Assembly (NCBI GenBank): GCA_042138015.1 | Contig: JBHIVA010000006.1 | Span: 1-63,610 of the forward strand | DNA from: TH1177 sp042138015 | GTDB lineage: Archaea > Thermoproteota > Nitrososphaeria > Nitrososphaerales > Nitrososphaeraceae | DNA length: 63,610 bases | Direction of reading: 5' to 3' | In this document: positions 47,376 through 56,464 of the stretch, piece after piece | Layout: each line of letters opens with the position of its first letter | How positions within the stretch are numbered: position 1 is the first letter of the stretch | Program-made: the position numbers and the translations under genes | The notes under the pieces: model-generated | What the model saw: only the letters and a program-made list of their open reading frames with translations | What the model was told of the DNA's origin: nothing | The model's database searches: none

Positions 47376-48197
47376 GTGGTAGATATCTTTGAAATATTAT
47401 CATTTGGTTATATACAACGTTCACTAATAGCTGGAATCTCTGTTGCAATAATTTGTTCATTGATTGGATTATTTCTTGTTCTGAAAAAGCAATCACTATT
47501 CGGTGATGCAATTTCTCACATGGCGTTTGGCGGTATCGCAATAGGAACATTTTTAAATATTTATCCTATCTGGACTGCCATAATTTTTTCATCATCTTCA
47601 GCTTTAGTGATAAGCAAAATACGATATTACACTAAATTAAATGCTGATTCAATGGTTGCAGTTTTACTATCATTAGGACTAGGAATTGGTGTAACATTAA
47701 TTAGTATTTCTGATGGCTTTTCAGTTGATCTATTTAGTTTTCTGTTCGGTAGCATCTTATTAGTAAGTTCAGATGATATGTTACTAATAGTTGGAATCGC
47801 ATTTACTGTATCTTTAATAATTCTTTGGCTTTATAAAAAATTTATTTATATTGCCTTTGATGAAGATCAAGCGAAAATTAGTGGGCTACCTGTTCAAAAA
47901 CTTGATTATTTGTTTACAGTGTTGGTGGCAATAACCGTAATAGTCTCAATGAAACTAGTGGGTATCCTGATGATATCTTCGTTGATTGTTATCCCTAACA
48001 TAACTGCTCTTATGTTTAATCAAGGATTCAAAATTACTCTTCTAATTTCTATTTTAATATCAATCTTATCTGTTTTCGTTGGTATTATGCTATCATATTT
48101 TTTTAATCTAGCTCCCAGCGGTATCATTGTATTATTATTAGTAGGTATATTTCTGACAGTAGTTTCTCTAAAATACTTACAAAAAATAAAATCCTAA
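47376..48197 (+). CDS. ABC-3 metal transporter permease
   Basis: The 273-residue permease has eight or nine hydrophobic helices and conserved ABC-3 blocks such as QSLFGDAISHMAFGGIA and KLVGILMISSLIVIPNITA. It forms the channel for the ATPase encoded 38 bases upstream, importing Zn, Mn or Fe. The start is the only in-frame option, a GTG at 47376 preceded by GTC and a stop at 47361. Together with the upstream gene it forms an operon lacking a binding protein. It is convergent with the DsbA-like gene. Confidence 0.85.
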   Translation: MVDIFEILSFGYIQRSLIAGISVAIICSLIGLFLVLKKQSLFGDAISHMAFGGIAIGTFLNIYPIWTAIIFSSSSALVISKIRYYTKLNADSMVAVLLSLGLGIGVTLISISDGFSVDLFSFLFGSILLVSSDDMLLIVGIAFTVSLIILWLYKKFIYIAFDEDQAKISGLPVQKLDYLFTVLVAITVIVSMKLVGILMISSLIVIPNITALMFNQGFKITLLISILISILSVFVGIMLSYFFNLAPSGIIVLLLVGIFLTVVSLKYLQKIKS

Positions 48198-48255
48198 ATT
48201 TTGTCTTTTTTATCTAATTAGTTTATCAATCTCTCAAAAAATCTAGCTTGTTTAA

Positions 48256-48954
48256 TTATGTCATTTCGTTGATTACTTGATCAAAGACTTCATATGGATA
48301 TGCTCCTTGTATCGCGACAGGAGTGGTACCATTATACAGAATAAATGATGGAGTCCCAGTTAAACCAATACTTCTTGCTAGATTGTCATTTTGGGTTACT
48401 AAGGAAGAATATTTATGCGATTCAATACATCCGGAGAATTTCATCAGATCCGGTACTCTTATATTATTAGCGAATTGTTTTAGATTGTCTTTTGAAACCC
48501 ATCCAGTATTCTCACCGTTTGAATTTCGATACAATTCATCATGATAATCCCAATATCTTCCCTGTTCTGCAGCACAGTAGGAAGCTTCTGCAGCAAGGGT
48601 AGACGCTCTGTCGCTTGGAAGATCATTAACAATAAAATCTTTAAAAATAAACTTAACTTTTCCTGTATCTACAAAATTTTTTACCAAAGAATCTTTGGTT
48701 TCCTTGTGGAATCTTGCACAGTTGGGACATTGATAATCACCAAATTCCACAATGGTTAAGTTAGAACGTTCATCGCCAATAGCTGATGCATTTATAGTGA
48801 CTGGTTGTAGCAGGTTTTTAATTATATCTTGAGCTTCTTCAGAATTTGAATTTAATGAATCATTTTTAGGAGCAAAATTTAGAAAACCAGCTAATGTTCC
48901 AAAAAACATTATAGCCATAAGAGAGATACTTGCAATTACTATTTTTCTCCTCAT
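48256..48954 (-). CDS. DsbA-like thioredoxin-fold disulfide oxidoreductase
   Basis: The 232-residue protein has an N-terminal membrane anchor (residues 4-22) and a thioredoxin/DsbA fold with the active site FGDYQCPNCARF and the later cis-Pro loop TGTPSFILYN. Extra Cys residues lie at ASYCAAEQ and SGCIESH. It should oxidise or isomerise disulfides of exported proteins outside the membrane. It is a single gene; disulfide-forming partners could include the Cys-containing secreted proteins in this window. The fold and motifs are clear. Confidence 0.85.
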   Translation of the reverse strand: MRRKIVIASISLMAIMFFGTLAGFLNFAPKNDSLNSNSEEAQDIIKNLLQPVTINASAIGDERSNLTIVEFGDYQCPNCARFHKETKDSLVKNFVDTGKVKFIFKDFIVNDLPSDRASTLAAEASYCAAEQGRYWDYHDELYRNSNGENTGWVSKDNLKQFANNIRVPDLMKFSGCIESHKYSSLVTQNDNLARSIGLTGTPSFILYNGTTPVAIQGAYPYEVFDQVINEMT

Positions 48955-49053
48955 ATTTAAATAAAATATCAGACTTCTTATTAATCATGTGGCTAGAGAA
49001 TAATTGAATATTTCTTAAGAACAATTAAATCTTGGTTAGCAAATCTTTATAGT

Positions 49054-49215
49054 ATGAGCTCAGGATTAGGCAGTGTTACTTATGACTGTATGAGATGTGG
49101 TACTAGTGTAACGATAGAAGAATTATCTACACTACCAGAAATAAAATGCATTTGCGGCTTCCGAGTTTTTCGAAAAGGAAGACAACCAGTAGTAAAACAA
49201 ATAAAAGCAATTTAA
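49054..49215 (+). CDS. rpo12: RNA polymerase subunit P (Rpo12)
   Basis: The 53-residue zinc-ribbon protein begins MSSGLGSVTYDCMRCG with a CxxC at residues 12-15 and CIC at 32-34, the pattern of archaeal Rpo12/RpoP, homologue of Rpb12. The tail FRVFRKGRQP is the conserved basic end of the family. It starts at ATG 49054, has a TATA-like element near 49026, and is followed 76 bases later by another small zinc protein. Short genes of this kind are easily missed. Confidence 0.85.
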   Translation: MSSGLGSVTYDCMRCGTSVTIEELSTLPEIKCICGFRVFRKGRQPVVKQIKAI

Positions 49216-49291
49216 TAAATTCACTAATTCTCCCGTAATAATCATAAAAGTCAAGATAGCATTATATTCCTTGAGGTAGAATATTTTATAT

Positions 49292-49465
49292 ATGAAAATA
49301 ATATGCCCAGATTGTAAAAAAGTCGCTTTTCTTGCAGATGATTTTACTCTGGTAAAGTGTCAACATTGTTCCCTTGAGATGAGTTATGGAGAATATGTTA
49401 AATATATTGCATATAAGGATGCTCGTTATAGTGATATTTTAAGTGATTATAAAAAGAATACCTAG
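49292..49465 (+). CDS. Small CxxC zinc protein
   Basis: The 57-residue protein starts MKIICPDCKKVAFLADDF and has a second CxxC (VKCQHCSLEM), an apparent zinc ribbon. The C-terminal half is helical with several Tyr (YGEYVKYIAYKDARYSD). I cannot name the family. It follows rpo12 by 76 bases on the same strand with a separate TATA-like ATTTTATATATG, so its link to transcription is only positional. Confidence 0.55.
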   Translation: MKIICPDCKKVAFLADDFTLVKCQHCSLEMSYGEYVKYIAYKDARYSDILSDYKKNT

Positions 49466-49869
49466 GATAATCTAAACTATCAGAGTAATTTATCTATCCA
49501 TTTAATTTTCAATTAATAATGACGTGTTACTCATTAAAAAGTATCGACTTAAATTTTCTATTTAAGAGTTACATATTTAATATCAGATATACCGATAAAG
49601 ATTAAAATCCGTTATAAGTTAAAAAACTACAAAACTTTAGTCGTTTACATATTTGTTATATATAAGTAACGTCTTTTACAATATCAGTCAACAATAAATA
49701 AGTGAAATTATTATTTTTTTATATATTTTAAGATCGTAAAATGTATTATAACTTTAGTAAATATCTCTACTTCTTTAAATCATGAAAAATATTCAATTCT
49801 TAAAAGTTAACAAATTGAAGTATAATTACTTATTCATTTTTATTATTCTTATTTCTATATTCGTATAAA
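49466..49869. other. Intergenic region ahead of the SSB gene
   Basis: Here are 404 AT-rich bases without a supported ORF. TATA-like elements lie near 49660-49672 and 49845-49868; the latter is close to the ATG of the SSB gene. No hairpin or repeat stands out. Confidence 0.3.
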
Positions 49870-50172
49870 ATGAGTACGAGTGAGAAAAAGATTAATGAAC
49901 TAAGACCAGGAATGAGGGGAATAAATGTTAAAGTTAAAATAGAAAGTATTTCTGAACCAAGAAATGTGAATTTAAGAACTGGCGGACAAGCAAAAGTTGC
50001 AGATGCTCAGGTCTCGGACGACACTGGTAGCATAAAATTATCATTATGGGATGATCAAATCAATATGATTAATGAGGGGGATATGATCCTAATAGAAAAT
50101 GGATATACTCATGCATTTCGAGGAGAGAATAATCTCAATATAGGTAAATATGGTAAAATCGTAAAACTATAG
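49870..50172 (+). CDS. ssb: OB-fold single-stranded DNA-binding protein (RPA-like)
   Basis: The 100-residue protein is a single OB-fold: MRGINVKVKIESISEPRNVN, then VADAQVSDDTGSIKLSLWDD and NGYTHAFRGENNLNIGKYG. It resembles the simple archaeal SSBs related to crenarchaeal SSB and the OB domains of RPA70. It lacks the acidic C-terminal tail of crenarchaeal SSB. Role: binding of ssDNA in replication and repair. It precedes the pyrophosphatase gene by 64 bases. Confidence 0.8.
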   Translation: MSTSEKKINELRPGMRGINVKVKIESISEPRNVNLRTGGQAKVADAQVSDDTGSIKLSLWDDQINMINEGDMILIENGYTHAFRGENNLNIGKYGKIVKL

Positions 50173-50236
50173 CAATATTCCCTTCCTTAATTGTAATTGT
50201 TATTTTAGATTACAAGTTATAAATGGGGAGGAAAAT

Positions 50237-50794
50237 ATGGCAGATATGAAAGATGAAGTTTCTGCGATAAAAAAAATCTCAAGCGGATCTATTGACAATA
50301 TCAATGTAATTGTGGAAGTACCAAAAGGTAGTAATATTAAATATGAGGTAGATAAAGATTCTGGAGTACTTTTTGTTGATAGAAAATTATTTACTGCTAT
50401 GTTTTATCCAAGTAATTATGGTTTTATTCCTTCTACTCTTGAAGATGATGGCGATCCTGTGGATGTTTTAGTTTTAGGAGAGTTTACACTAGTTCCATTA
50501 TCTGTCATTCGGGTTAGATCCGTGGGTGTATTAAATACAGAAGATGAAGAAGGTATTGATTCAAAAATCATTGCAGTTCCAATAGATAAAATTGATCCTG
50601 GATTTACATCGATAGAAGATGTAAAAGATATACCACAATACCTTAAAAACCAGATTGAACACTTTTTTCAACATTATAAGGAATTAGAAGGAGGAAAATA
50701 CGTTAAAATTTCTGGATGGGGAAATAAACAGATGGCAGATAAAAAAATATCCGATGCAATATTGAGATTTTCTAATAAATTTTCCTATAATTGA
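50237..50794 (+). CDS. ppa: Inorganic pyrophosphatase
   Basis: A 185-residue type I soluble pyrophosphatase that hydrolyses PPi and drives biosynthesis. The motifs are conserved: NVIVEVPKGSNIKYEVDKDSG, YPSNYGFIPST and EDDGDPVDVLVLGE, which carry the metal-binding Asp residues, and the later YKELEGGKYVKISGW. A GGGGAGG-like ribosome-binding site (about 50224-50231) lies before the ATG. It is a single gene in the plus strand next to SSB. Confidence 0.95.
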   Translation: MADMKDEVSAIKKISSGSIDNINVIVEVPKGSNIKYEVDKDSGVLFVDRKLFTAMFYPSNYGFIPSTLEDDGDPVDVLVLGEFTLVPLSVIRVRSVGVLNTEDEEGIDSKIIAVPIDKIDPGFTSIEDVKDIPQYLKNQIEHFFQHYKELEGGKYVKISGWGNKQMADKKISDAILRFSNKFSYN

Positions 50795-50870
50795 ACTATG
50801 ATTAAAATCGGTTTTGATTTATATTTATAAATTAAAAAGTATGGATACCAGAACAGAAAATTTTAATTTG

Positions 50871-52070
50871 TCATAAAGCCTTAAATTGTTCGCTCCATTT
50901 CATATATGACCTAATCATATCAATACTAACACTAGGTTTTCTTATTTTTATTATCTCCTTAAAGTCATACATTGATACTGGTCTTGGATCAGAATTTTCT
51001 TCTAATGCCTTACCACTTTCAAATAACTCATTTACCACTCGCAATTGAGCTGCTTGACAAATGTCTTTAATGTCGCTCGCACTGTATCCCTGAACAAGTT
51101 TGGAAAGATCATCTATTTTAAGTCCTTTTTCCTTCTTTAATGGTTCAGTATATTGTTTAAATAAATGATTTCTTGATTCATGATCTGGTAAGGTCACATA
51201 AATACGCTTTTGAAATCTTCTTAAAAATCCTGCCTCTAAGCTCCAAGGTTTATTAGTTGCTCCGATAACGTATAATTTAGATTTTTTTGATTTATTATTT
51301 ATCCCATCCATTTCTGTCAAGAATTGATTTTTAACTCTTATTTCTCCACCAACCTCTCCATTTCTAGTGCCTAGTAAGGAATCTATTTCATCTATAAACA
51401 ACAATATTGGAGTGTTTTCGGTTTCAAGAACTTTATTTGTAACTTTGAATAATTTAGAAACGTTCTTTTCCGCCTCTCCTAGCCATTTACTCATCATTGC
51501 TGCTGCATCAACATTTATAAAATATCCATCTATTTCAGCAGCAGCTGCAGCAGCCAATAATGTCTTACCACAACCCGGAGGTCCATATAACAAAATTCCA
51601 CTTGGCCATCCTAATGGAAAAAGATCTGATCTTTTTGTTGGATATACAATAGATTCTCGTATTGCTCTCTTTGCATCATCCAATCCAATAACTTCCTCCC
51701 ACGAGACTTTTGGTTTTTCTTTCATAACAAGATTATCAAAATCATTGCCAAGTTGTTCCGACCTTTTTTCTTCAGACGATGTCTTTTTTTTGAAAAGAGC
51801 TTCATTCAAACTCTTATCATCGTTTTTTTCGTCTTCTAGAATATTAGATATTTGTAACGATTTTATTCTATTCATATAGGCATTTGCCCTCTCCATATAG
51901 ATTTTATTTAATTTATATTCTGGATATATTTGAATTAATTTGTTAAGCGCCTCTATTGCATGTTGATATAATTCTATAGCTTTTCGTCTGGAACCTTGTG
52001 AGTCAAATTTTATCGCTTCAGAAGCAAATTTGCTAGCTGTATTTTCTAATTCTTGTGGGACTAAAATCAT
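50871..52070 (-). CDS. cdvC: CdvC / Vps4-type AAA ATPase
   Basis: CdvC disassembles ESCRT-III-like CdvB filaments in archaeal cell division. The start is the ATG at 52070 (MILVPQELENTASKF), because the upstream extension is not family-like. The first 75 residues form an MIT-like helix bundle (ASEAIKFDSQGSRRKAIELY). The AAA module contains LLYGPPGCGKTLLA (Walker A), LFIDEIDSLLG (Walker B) and RFQKRIYVTLPDHESR. It is 399 residues. No cdvA or cdvB gene is adjacent, which is common in Nitrososphaerota. Confidence 0.9.
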   Translation of the reverse strand: MILVPQELENTASKFASEAIKFDSQGSRRKAIELYQHAIEALNKLIQIYPEYKLNKIYMERANAYMNRIKSLQISNILEDEKNDDKSLNEALFKKKTSSEEKRSEQLGNDFDNLVMKEKPKVSWEEVIGLDDAKRAIRESIVYPTKRSDLFPLGWPSGILLYGPPGCGKTLLAAAAAAEIDGYFINVDAAAMMSKWLGEAEKNVSKLFKVTNKVLETENTPILLFIDEIDSLLGTRNGEVGGEIRVKNQFLTEMDGINNKSKKSKLYVIGATNKPWSLEAGFLRRFQKRIYVTLPDHESRNHLFKQYTEPLKKEKGLKIDDLSKLVQGYSASDIKDICQAAQLRVVNELFESGKALEENSDPRPVSMYDFKEIIKIRKPSVSIDMIRSYMKWSEQFKAL

Positions 52071-52207
52071 GATTATTATCGATAAGTCTAAAATCAATTT
52101 AGATTTTTATTACTATTATGTGAATCTTAATTGTTCAACAAACCAAAAAATTTCTACTAAATTATATGCATTCAATTCGAAAATGTAATATCATATTATT
52201 AAAATTT

Positions 52208-53494
52208 TTAAAAGAAAGCAGATATTTTTTTCTGTTTATTTTCCCTATTAGCGCTATCAGTTAATGATGATTCTATTAATTTTAGAATTTTCCTATCCTT
52301 TGTTCCTTCAACATATACCACGTAAATCAAAGCACGCGTCTTACCTGAGGATTTCCTGATAACTCTCCCTATTCGTTGTACTAATTGATTAATATTTTGA
52401 CTATTTGAAACTATGATAGCAATACTTACAGAAGGAATATCAAATCCTATTTCTAATGTATGAACAGACAACAAAACATAAAACGTATATCCCCATTTGT
52501 CAAGAATATCCTTTCTATGTTTAGATTTAATCTTATTGTGTATTACTTCTGATTTTATATTTTCCTTTGTTAACATCTCACTAAGTTTGGTTATTGATTC
52601 TATCGTTTCACTAAAAATCATTATCCTCTCGTTAGAATGTTGTTTAACAATACTTATTGTCTCATTTAATTTTGAAACTGTTTCACTCAATAATTTTTTC
52701 CTTTCTTGGACATTGGAAAACCATTCACTTGCTAATTTAGATTTAATACCTCCCGTTTTTAATAACCAAGAAATTTCAGAGGGATTTGACGATCGTAATT
52801 TTAGTGAAATTTCTCTAATTGCTTTGGATAGTTTTTCATAATTGTCGTTCTCTTTAAAATTTAATCTGACTGACCTAATAATTATTCTTGGTTCAGTTAA
52901 CCTACCATCAGTTACAGCTTCTTTGATCATGTACTTTCTTACTGGAGGGATAACTGCCATTATATCGGAATATTTGGGATCATCTTCATCTATAGTAGCA
53001 GTAAGACCCAAAATTGCTTTATTTTTATCTTTATTTAGAATTGAAAAGATAGTACTGAATCTCTTTGCTGTAAGTGATATTAAATGTACTTCATCTAATA
53101 TTACCATATTTGCATTTTTTAACAATTCAAAATTTCTGACAATGCTTTGATAAGTACTAAATGTTATGTCCTTGACATTCTTTCTTTCACCGTAATAAAC
53201 TCCAATGCAATTTTTTTTTATACCATATTGGATTAATCTTTTGATATTTTGTTCTATCAATACTATTCTGGGAACTAGAAAAAGTAGCTTAAAATTGGAA
53301 GATTCATTTTCTGCCAATCTTTTAGCGCATTCAAAAGCAATTTCAGTTTTTCCTGTGCCTGTACTATAGATTATAGAACCCCTTCTGTTATTATTCAACC
53401 AGGCAATTACTGCTTCTGTTTGATCTTTTTTTAATTTAAATGGAAATTTTAGGTGGGAGATGTCAGACAAATAAGAACAAGTATTATGAGTCAT
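52208..53494 (-). CDS. Superfamily 2 helicase (XPB-like)
   Basis: The 428-residue helicase has motif Q region KLKKDQTEAVIAWL, Walker A IIYSTGTGKTEIAF, the DExH-like ILDEVHLIS, LGLTATID (motif III) and VQRIGRVIRK (motif VI). The order and short length resemble archaeal XPB-type helicases, though the usual partner Bax1 is not adjacent; Tsr3 lies nearby instead. Likely DNA repair or transcription-coupled unwinding. The stop is followed by the CdvC promoter side on the same strand. Confidence 0.8.
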   Translation of the reverse strand: MTHNTCSYLSDISHLKFPFKLKKDQTEAVIAWLNNNRRGSIIYSTGTGKTEIAFECAKRLAENESSNFKLLFLVPRIVLIEQNIKRLIQYGIKKNCIGVYYGERKNVKDITFSTYQSIVRNFELLKNANMVILDEVHLISLTAKRFSTIFSILNKDKNKAILGLTATIDEDDPKYSDIMAVIPPVRKYMIKEAVTDGRLTEPRIIIRSVRLNFKENDNYEKLSKAIREISLKLRSSNPSEISWLLKTGGIKSKLASEWFSNVQERKKLLSETVSKLNETISIVKQHSNERIMIFSETIESITKLSEMLTKENIKSEVIHNKIKSKHRKDILDKWGYTFYVLLSVHTLEIGFDIPSVSIAIIVSNSQNINQLVQRIGRVIRKSSGKTRALIYVVYVEGTKDRKILKLIESSLTDSANRENKQKKISAFF

Positions 53495-53735
53495 TAATAA
53501 TCCTAATCAATTTAATCTTTATGAGATATGACAAATGGCTATGATAAAGTTAATTCACCTCAAAAGACCTTTTTTAGCAATTAGCTATTGTATTGTTATA
53601 AATTAATTAAGCTTGGTAGTCTTTCCATAATAATGCGTTCACTATTGATGTTACTCATTTTTAATAATTAAATTACCTCTGTAAAGGTAAATAGTGTTTA
53701 TTTATATAAACCAATTTAATAATAATTAGTTTTCC
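53495..53735. other. Divergent promoter region
   Basis: This 241-base gap between the helicase and tsr3 genes is AT-rich. A TATA-like TTTATTTATATAAA (about 53698-53711) lies at the right distance before the ATG at 53736. No ORF or RNA is seen. Confidence 0.3.
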
Positions 53736-54248
53736 ATGAGAATATTTGTATTGATGTTAAAACAAGATGATCCAAAAAAATGCACTGCTGCAAAATTATC
53801 GAAATTTCGTATTGTTGAACCTATAAAATTCATTCCTAATAATGTGATTATTTTAAATCCATTCTCAAACGATATATTATCCAAAAATGATCGCGCTAAT
53901 GGAAAATCATTATTAGCAATTGATTGTTCCTGGAATAATATTCATTCAACTTTAAATAAATTTAGAAAGATACGGAAAGGTATCAATAGAAGGCTTCCCT
54001 TCCTTCTTGCTGGGAATCCAGTAAATTACGCTAAACTAGGTAAATTAACTACTGCTGAAGCATTGGCTGGTTCTTTATTTATATTAGGATTTGCAGGTGA
54101 AGCACAAAAACTATTGAGTAAATTCAGATGGGGTCACACTTTTTTAGAATTAAACTCAGAAATTCTAAATTTATATGCTAACAAAACTAATCCTCTTGAC
54201 ATAGTAAAAATAGAACAAGAATATTTTGCGAATATATCTTATATATAG
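53736..54248 (+). CDS. tsr3: Tsr3: rRNA aminocarboxypropyltransferase
   Basis: Tsr3 adds the aminocarboxypropyl group to a pseudouridine (or uridine) of small-subunit rRNA late in ribosome assembly. The 170-residue protein has the motifs DDPKKCTAAKLSKF, NPFSNDILSKND and IDCSWNN, followed by RRLPFLLAGNPVNYAKLGKL and ALAGSLFILGFAGEA. Length and motif order match the family. A TATA-like element precedes the ATG. It lies just upstream of the RNase P RNA gene. Confidence 0.9.
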   Translation: MRIFVLMLKQDDPKKCTAAKLSKFRIVEPIKFIPNNVIILNPFSNDILSKNDRANGKSLLAIDCSWNNIHSTLNKFRKIRKGINRRLPFLLAGNPVNYAKLGKLTTAEALAGSLFILGFAGEAQKLLSKFRWGHTFLELNSEILNLYANKTNPLDIVKIEQEYFANISYI

Positions 54249-54703
54249 TATATATTTTGAATCTATCAGATGTATTTATCTTGATGTCTCGAATTTTCAA
54301 ACTATGGTTTAATTAACCATCTATATTAAAATTTAACAAGTGGCCAGTAATGATTCATTCTTGAACTACTTTCGTGATGAAACTAAAATGATTATTAAAA
54401 TAATGTACATTACAAGATTGTTATGTTACAATCTTGAGAAAAGAATTGCAATATTTTTATTTATACATTTTCAAAATAATTATCTAACCTCAAACTTAGC
54501 CAAACCATTGAAATTATTTATTTTTCATACTATCTCTGATGTCGAAGATGTACGTGAGTGAACCTCACACACCAAAATAAAAGAACTAATAAATGAAAGG
54601 ATAAATACAATACAATATTCTATAATTTTAAAACGATTCTTGTAAAATATCAACAAATTAAGATCTTAAACTAATATATTAGATTACATAGGCAATTTCA
54701 TTT
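54249..54703 (+). other. Region upstream of the RNase P RNA gene
   Basis: The 455 bases include a GTG-started 73-codon frame (54340-54561) of unlikely composition, which I do not support as a gene, and a 5-bp hairpin GTGAG-TGAAC-CTCAC (54554-54568). A TATA-like CTAATATATTAG (about 54671-54682) sits 22 bases before the RNase P RNA 5' end and is its probable promoter. Confidence 0.4.
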
Positions 54704-54990
54704 GTGAGCTAGAGGACGAGTTACTCATAAAGAGAGGAAACTCCTCCCTCAAGGCAGGCACCCAAATTAGTGATAATTAACTGGAGACAGTTGGCAACGT
54801 AACAGAAAAGGTATCTAGACAAGATAACAATCTCTATGATGGTTTATCACCTGAGTTTCTTTTGTCTAGAATGAAACTGACGTCCTGGGTGGAGCAAGGC
54901 CAAAAGGAGTTAAAGGTTCCTGCATCTACTCAGGTTGGCCGCTTAGCTAAATCTCGTATAAACAGAAGGAGGGTTACTCCTAGCACACAT
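54704..54990 (+). ncRNA. rnpB: RNase P RNA
   Basis: The RNA component of RNase P, which cuts tRNA 5' leaders. The P4 helix is recognised: AACTCCTCC (54739-54747, with the conserved bulged U) pairs with GGAGGGTT (54968-54975), next to GAGGAAA and ACAGAA, the universal CR-I and CR-V blocks. P1 pairs GTGAGCTAGAGGA at the 5' end (54704-54716) with TCCTAGCACAC at the 3' end. The GGAGCAAGGCCAAAAGG (54891-54907) block is another signature. The length of about 287 bases fits an archaeal RNA. Ends are approximate to a few bases. Confidence 0.9.
54972..54989 (+). repeat. Direct repeat copy 1 (attachment-site-like), 3' end of RNase P RNA
   Basis: GGTTACTCCTAGCACACA at the 3' end of the RNase P RNA recurs exactly at 58070-58087, 3098 bases apart. 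It starts in the P4 3' strand and covers P1 to the gene end, as expected for an integrase that keeps the RNA gene intact. One mismatch further on, TG also matches. Confidence 0.75.
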
Positions 54991-55402
54991 TGCTATCACA
55001 TGAGGATTACAAGAATAATTATTTAATCTAGATTGGTAATCAGAATTATAAGTAATTGGCAGATCTTATTAAAACTACAGAAACAACCACCACTACCACA
55101 CCAGCAGTAATACACAATAAGACGAGTATAGGAAGATAGACGCAATTACGAAGTCATGTAAACCTTTTATCAAGAAAATTCTAAAAAATCTAGCAATCAA
55201 GAATCCAGTGTCTCTTCACTTATATGAGATTGTTTTGCTGCCCTGTGTCTGGATTCATTTTGTTTTCTTATTTCTATCTTTTTTTGTTTTTTGTTCTGCT
55301 TTCTTTACTTCTCGTTTTTGGATTTCGTGTGTAAGAGTTTAGATCGTGTTGATTCAATACTATTTTTAATAACTAGTATGTAATATTATAATTTAATATT
55401 TA
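54991..55402. other. Left part of the island, no intact gene
   Basis: There are 412 bases right of the RNase P RNA. A 27-residue frame (from TTG near 55056) contains a run of Thr codons. On the minus strand a 35-residue basic frame contains RKQNESRHRAAKQSHISEE. Neither resembles an integrase clearly. The segment 55255-55310 is a T-rich tract. I support no gene here. Confidence 0.3.
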
Positions 55403-55786
55403 ATGAAAAATATCTTGATAATCGACGATGATCTTGATACTTTATTAAAATATAAAAAATGGTTAGAAGATGAAGGTTTTAACCTCACTGTGATAAATAA
55501 CCCAGAAGTTGTGGAACAGAATTTTAAACCAGGACAATATGATCTTGTCCTAGTTGGTTATAGGATGTCTGTAATGGATGGTTTTGATCTCTATAATAAG
55601 TTACTTGATATGTCAAAAAGTGTAGAAAATGCGAAAGTCAAACATTTTAAAATATGTTTTATGACCTCATCAAGAATAAATTATAAAGCCTTAGCCGAGA
55701 TTCACCCGGAATTAGGAGAAGAATGTTACGTTTGTAAAAAAGTTGAAAAGGAAATATTTATCAATCATATAAATTCCTTGATGTGA
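55403..55786 (+). CDS. Receiver-domain protein without the phospho-acceptor Asp
   Basis: The 127-residue single-domain response-regulator-like protein begins MKNILIIDDDLDTLLKYKKW, with the acidic pocket at residues 8-10. The position of the phosphorylated Asp is DLVLVGYRMSVMDGF: Gly52 instead of Asp and Ser56 instead of Pro. The Thr of MTSS (88) and a Lys near 112 remain. It cannot be phosphorylated in the usual way. It could be a pseudo-receiver, or the first stage of decay, because its neighbours are broken. I recall single-domain receivers of this kind as common in Nitrososphaerales. Confidence 0.65.
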   Translation: MKNILIIDDDLDTLLKYKKWLEDEGFNLTVINNPEVVEQNFKPGQYDLVLVGYRMSVMDGFDLYNKLLDMSKSVENAKVKHFKICFMTSSRINYKALAEIHPELGEECYVCKKVEKEIFINHINSLM

Positions 55787-55795
55787 TGTCGAATA

Positions 55796-56354
55796 TTATT
55801 TGTTTTTTTTATTTAATTTGTCCTCGGAAATAGAATAAATCTTTATTTCTTCCCTTTGTTCGGCATTAGGAAATTCATAGTAAACTACAACTCTGAGTTC
55901 ATTGGTTAAAGTTTCCATGTAGGATCCATCTCCATCCTTGATCCTGTTGTTGGCTGCTATTGCTGTAGTGTGCATGTAATGACTCTGAACCATTAATCCT
56001 TCCATTTACTTCTGCTAGAATGTCTGCTAAAGTCTCATATTGCTTCTGTATCTCTTGTTCTGTACCCTTTAGTATCTGGATAGAGTTTGAATGTTTTAGT
56101 TGTTGTTTGGTTGATTGTTGCGATTGAGTCAAGGGCTTTCCTGTACGGGCATTGTAGTAAGTAGGTCTTGTATTTGTCCCTTGGCGAATGTTTCTATTAT
56201 TTGATTGATTAGTCGTAGTGTTAGATTTTCTGGATACGCAATAATGTTTGTTACCAGTCTCAACTTCATAACATGCTTTCTTGTTAGTATTCCAGTAAAT
56301 CTGAGTACTACAGCCATAGTTACAAAGTTTGGAGTTAGTAATAGCTGAACTCAT
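55796..56354 (-). pseudogene. Frameshifted Cys-containing hypothetical protein
   Basis: Reading from ATG 56354, the first frame (to 55899) has KLCNYGCSTQIYWNT with Cys pairs and a Gln/Asn-rich middle, then ADILAEVNGRINGSE. The next frame (56005 to 55796) continues with QSHYMHTTAIAANN and ELRVVVYYEFPNAEQREE. A single extra T near 55988 (in the run GGTTCAG of the coding strand) would join the two into about 185 residues. I recall intact relatives of this layout in other Nitrososphaeria, but have not searched. Its stop-start junction with the 32-residue frame upstream is TAATG. Confidence 0.55.
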
Positions 56355-56452
56355 TATTCAACTTCCTTTTCTTGAGCATTGAAATAATCTTCATTTTCTT
56401 CGATATATACATCATCATTATTGTTTTGATTATTAGTAGAAGAATGACTCAA
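56354..56452 (-). CDS. Acidic 32-residue peptide in the island cassette
   Basis: From a TTG (56450-56452) to TAA (56354-56356), the frame encodes an Asn/Glu-rich acidic peptide ending in NAQEKEVE. Its stop overlaps the start of the next gene (TAATG), as in translational coupling. It lies 12 bases after the 101-residue gene on the same strand. The overlap suggests that it is expressed, but it could also be the tail of a longer decayed gene. Confidence 0.35.
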   Translation of the reverse strand: MSHSSTNNQNNNDDVYIEENEDYFNAQEKEVE

Positions 56453-56464
56453 CTCTTAAATTTT

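Noticed and set aside
54340..54561. 73-codon GTG-started frame upstream of the RNase P RNA gene
   Set aside because: Composition is unlike its neighbours (Phe/Ile-rich with no domain), no promoter fits, and no family is recognised.
54991..55402. Possible integrase fragment beside the att-like repeat
   Set aside because: Only short frames of biased composition are present; no tyrosine-recombinase motif (R..HxxR..Y) could be found.
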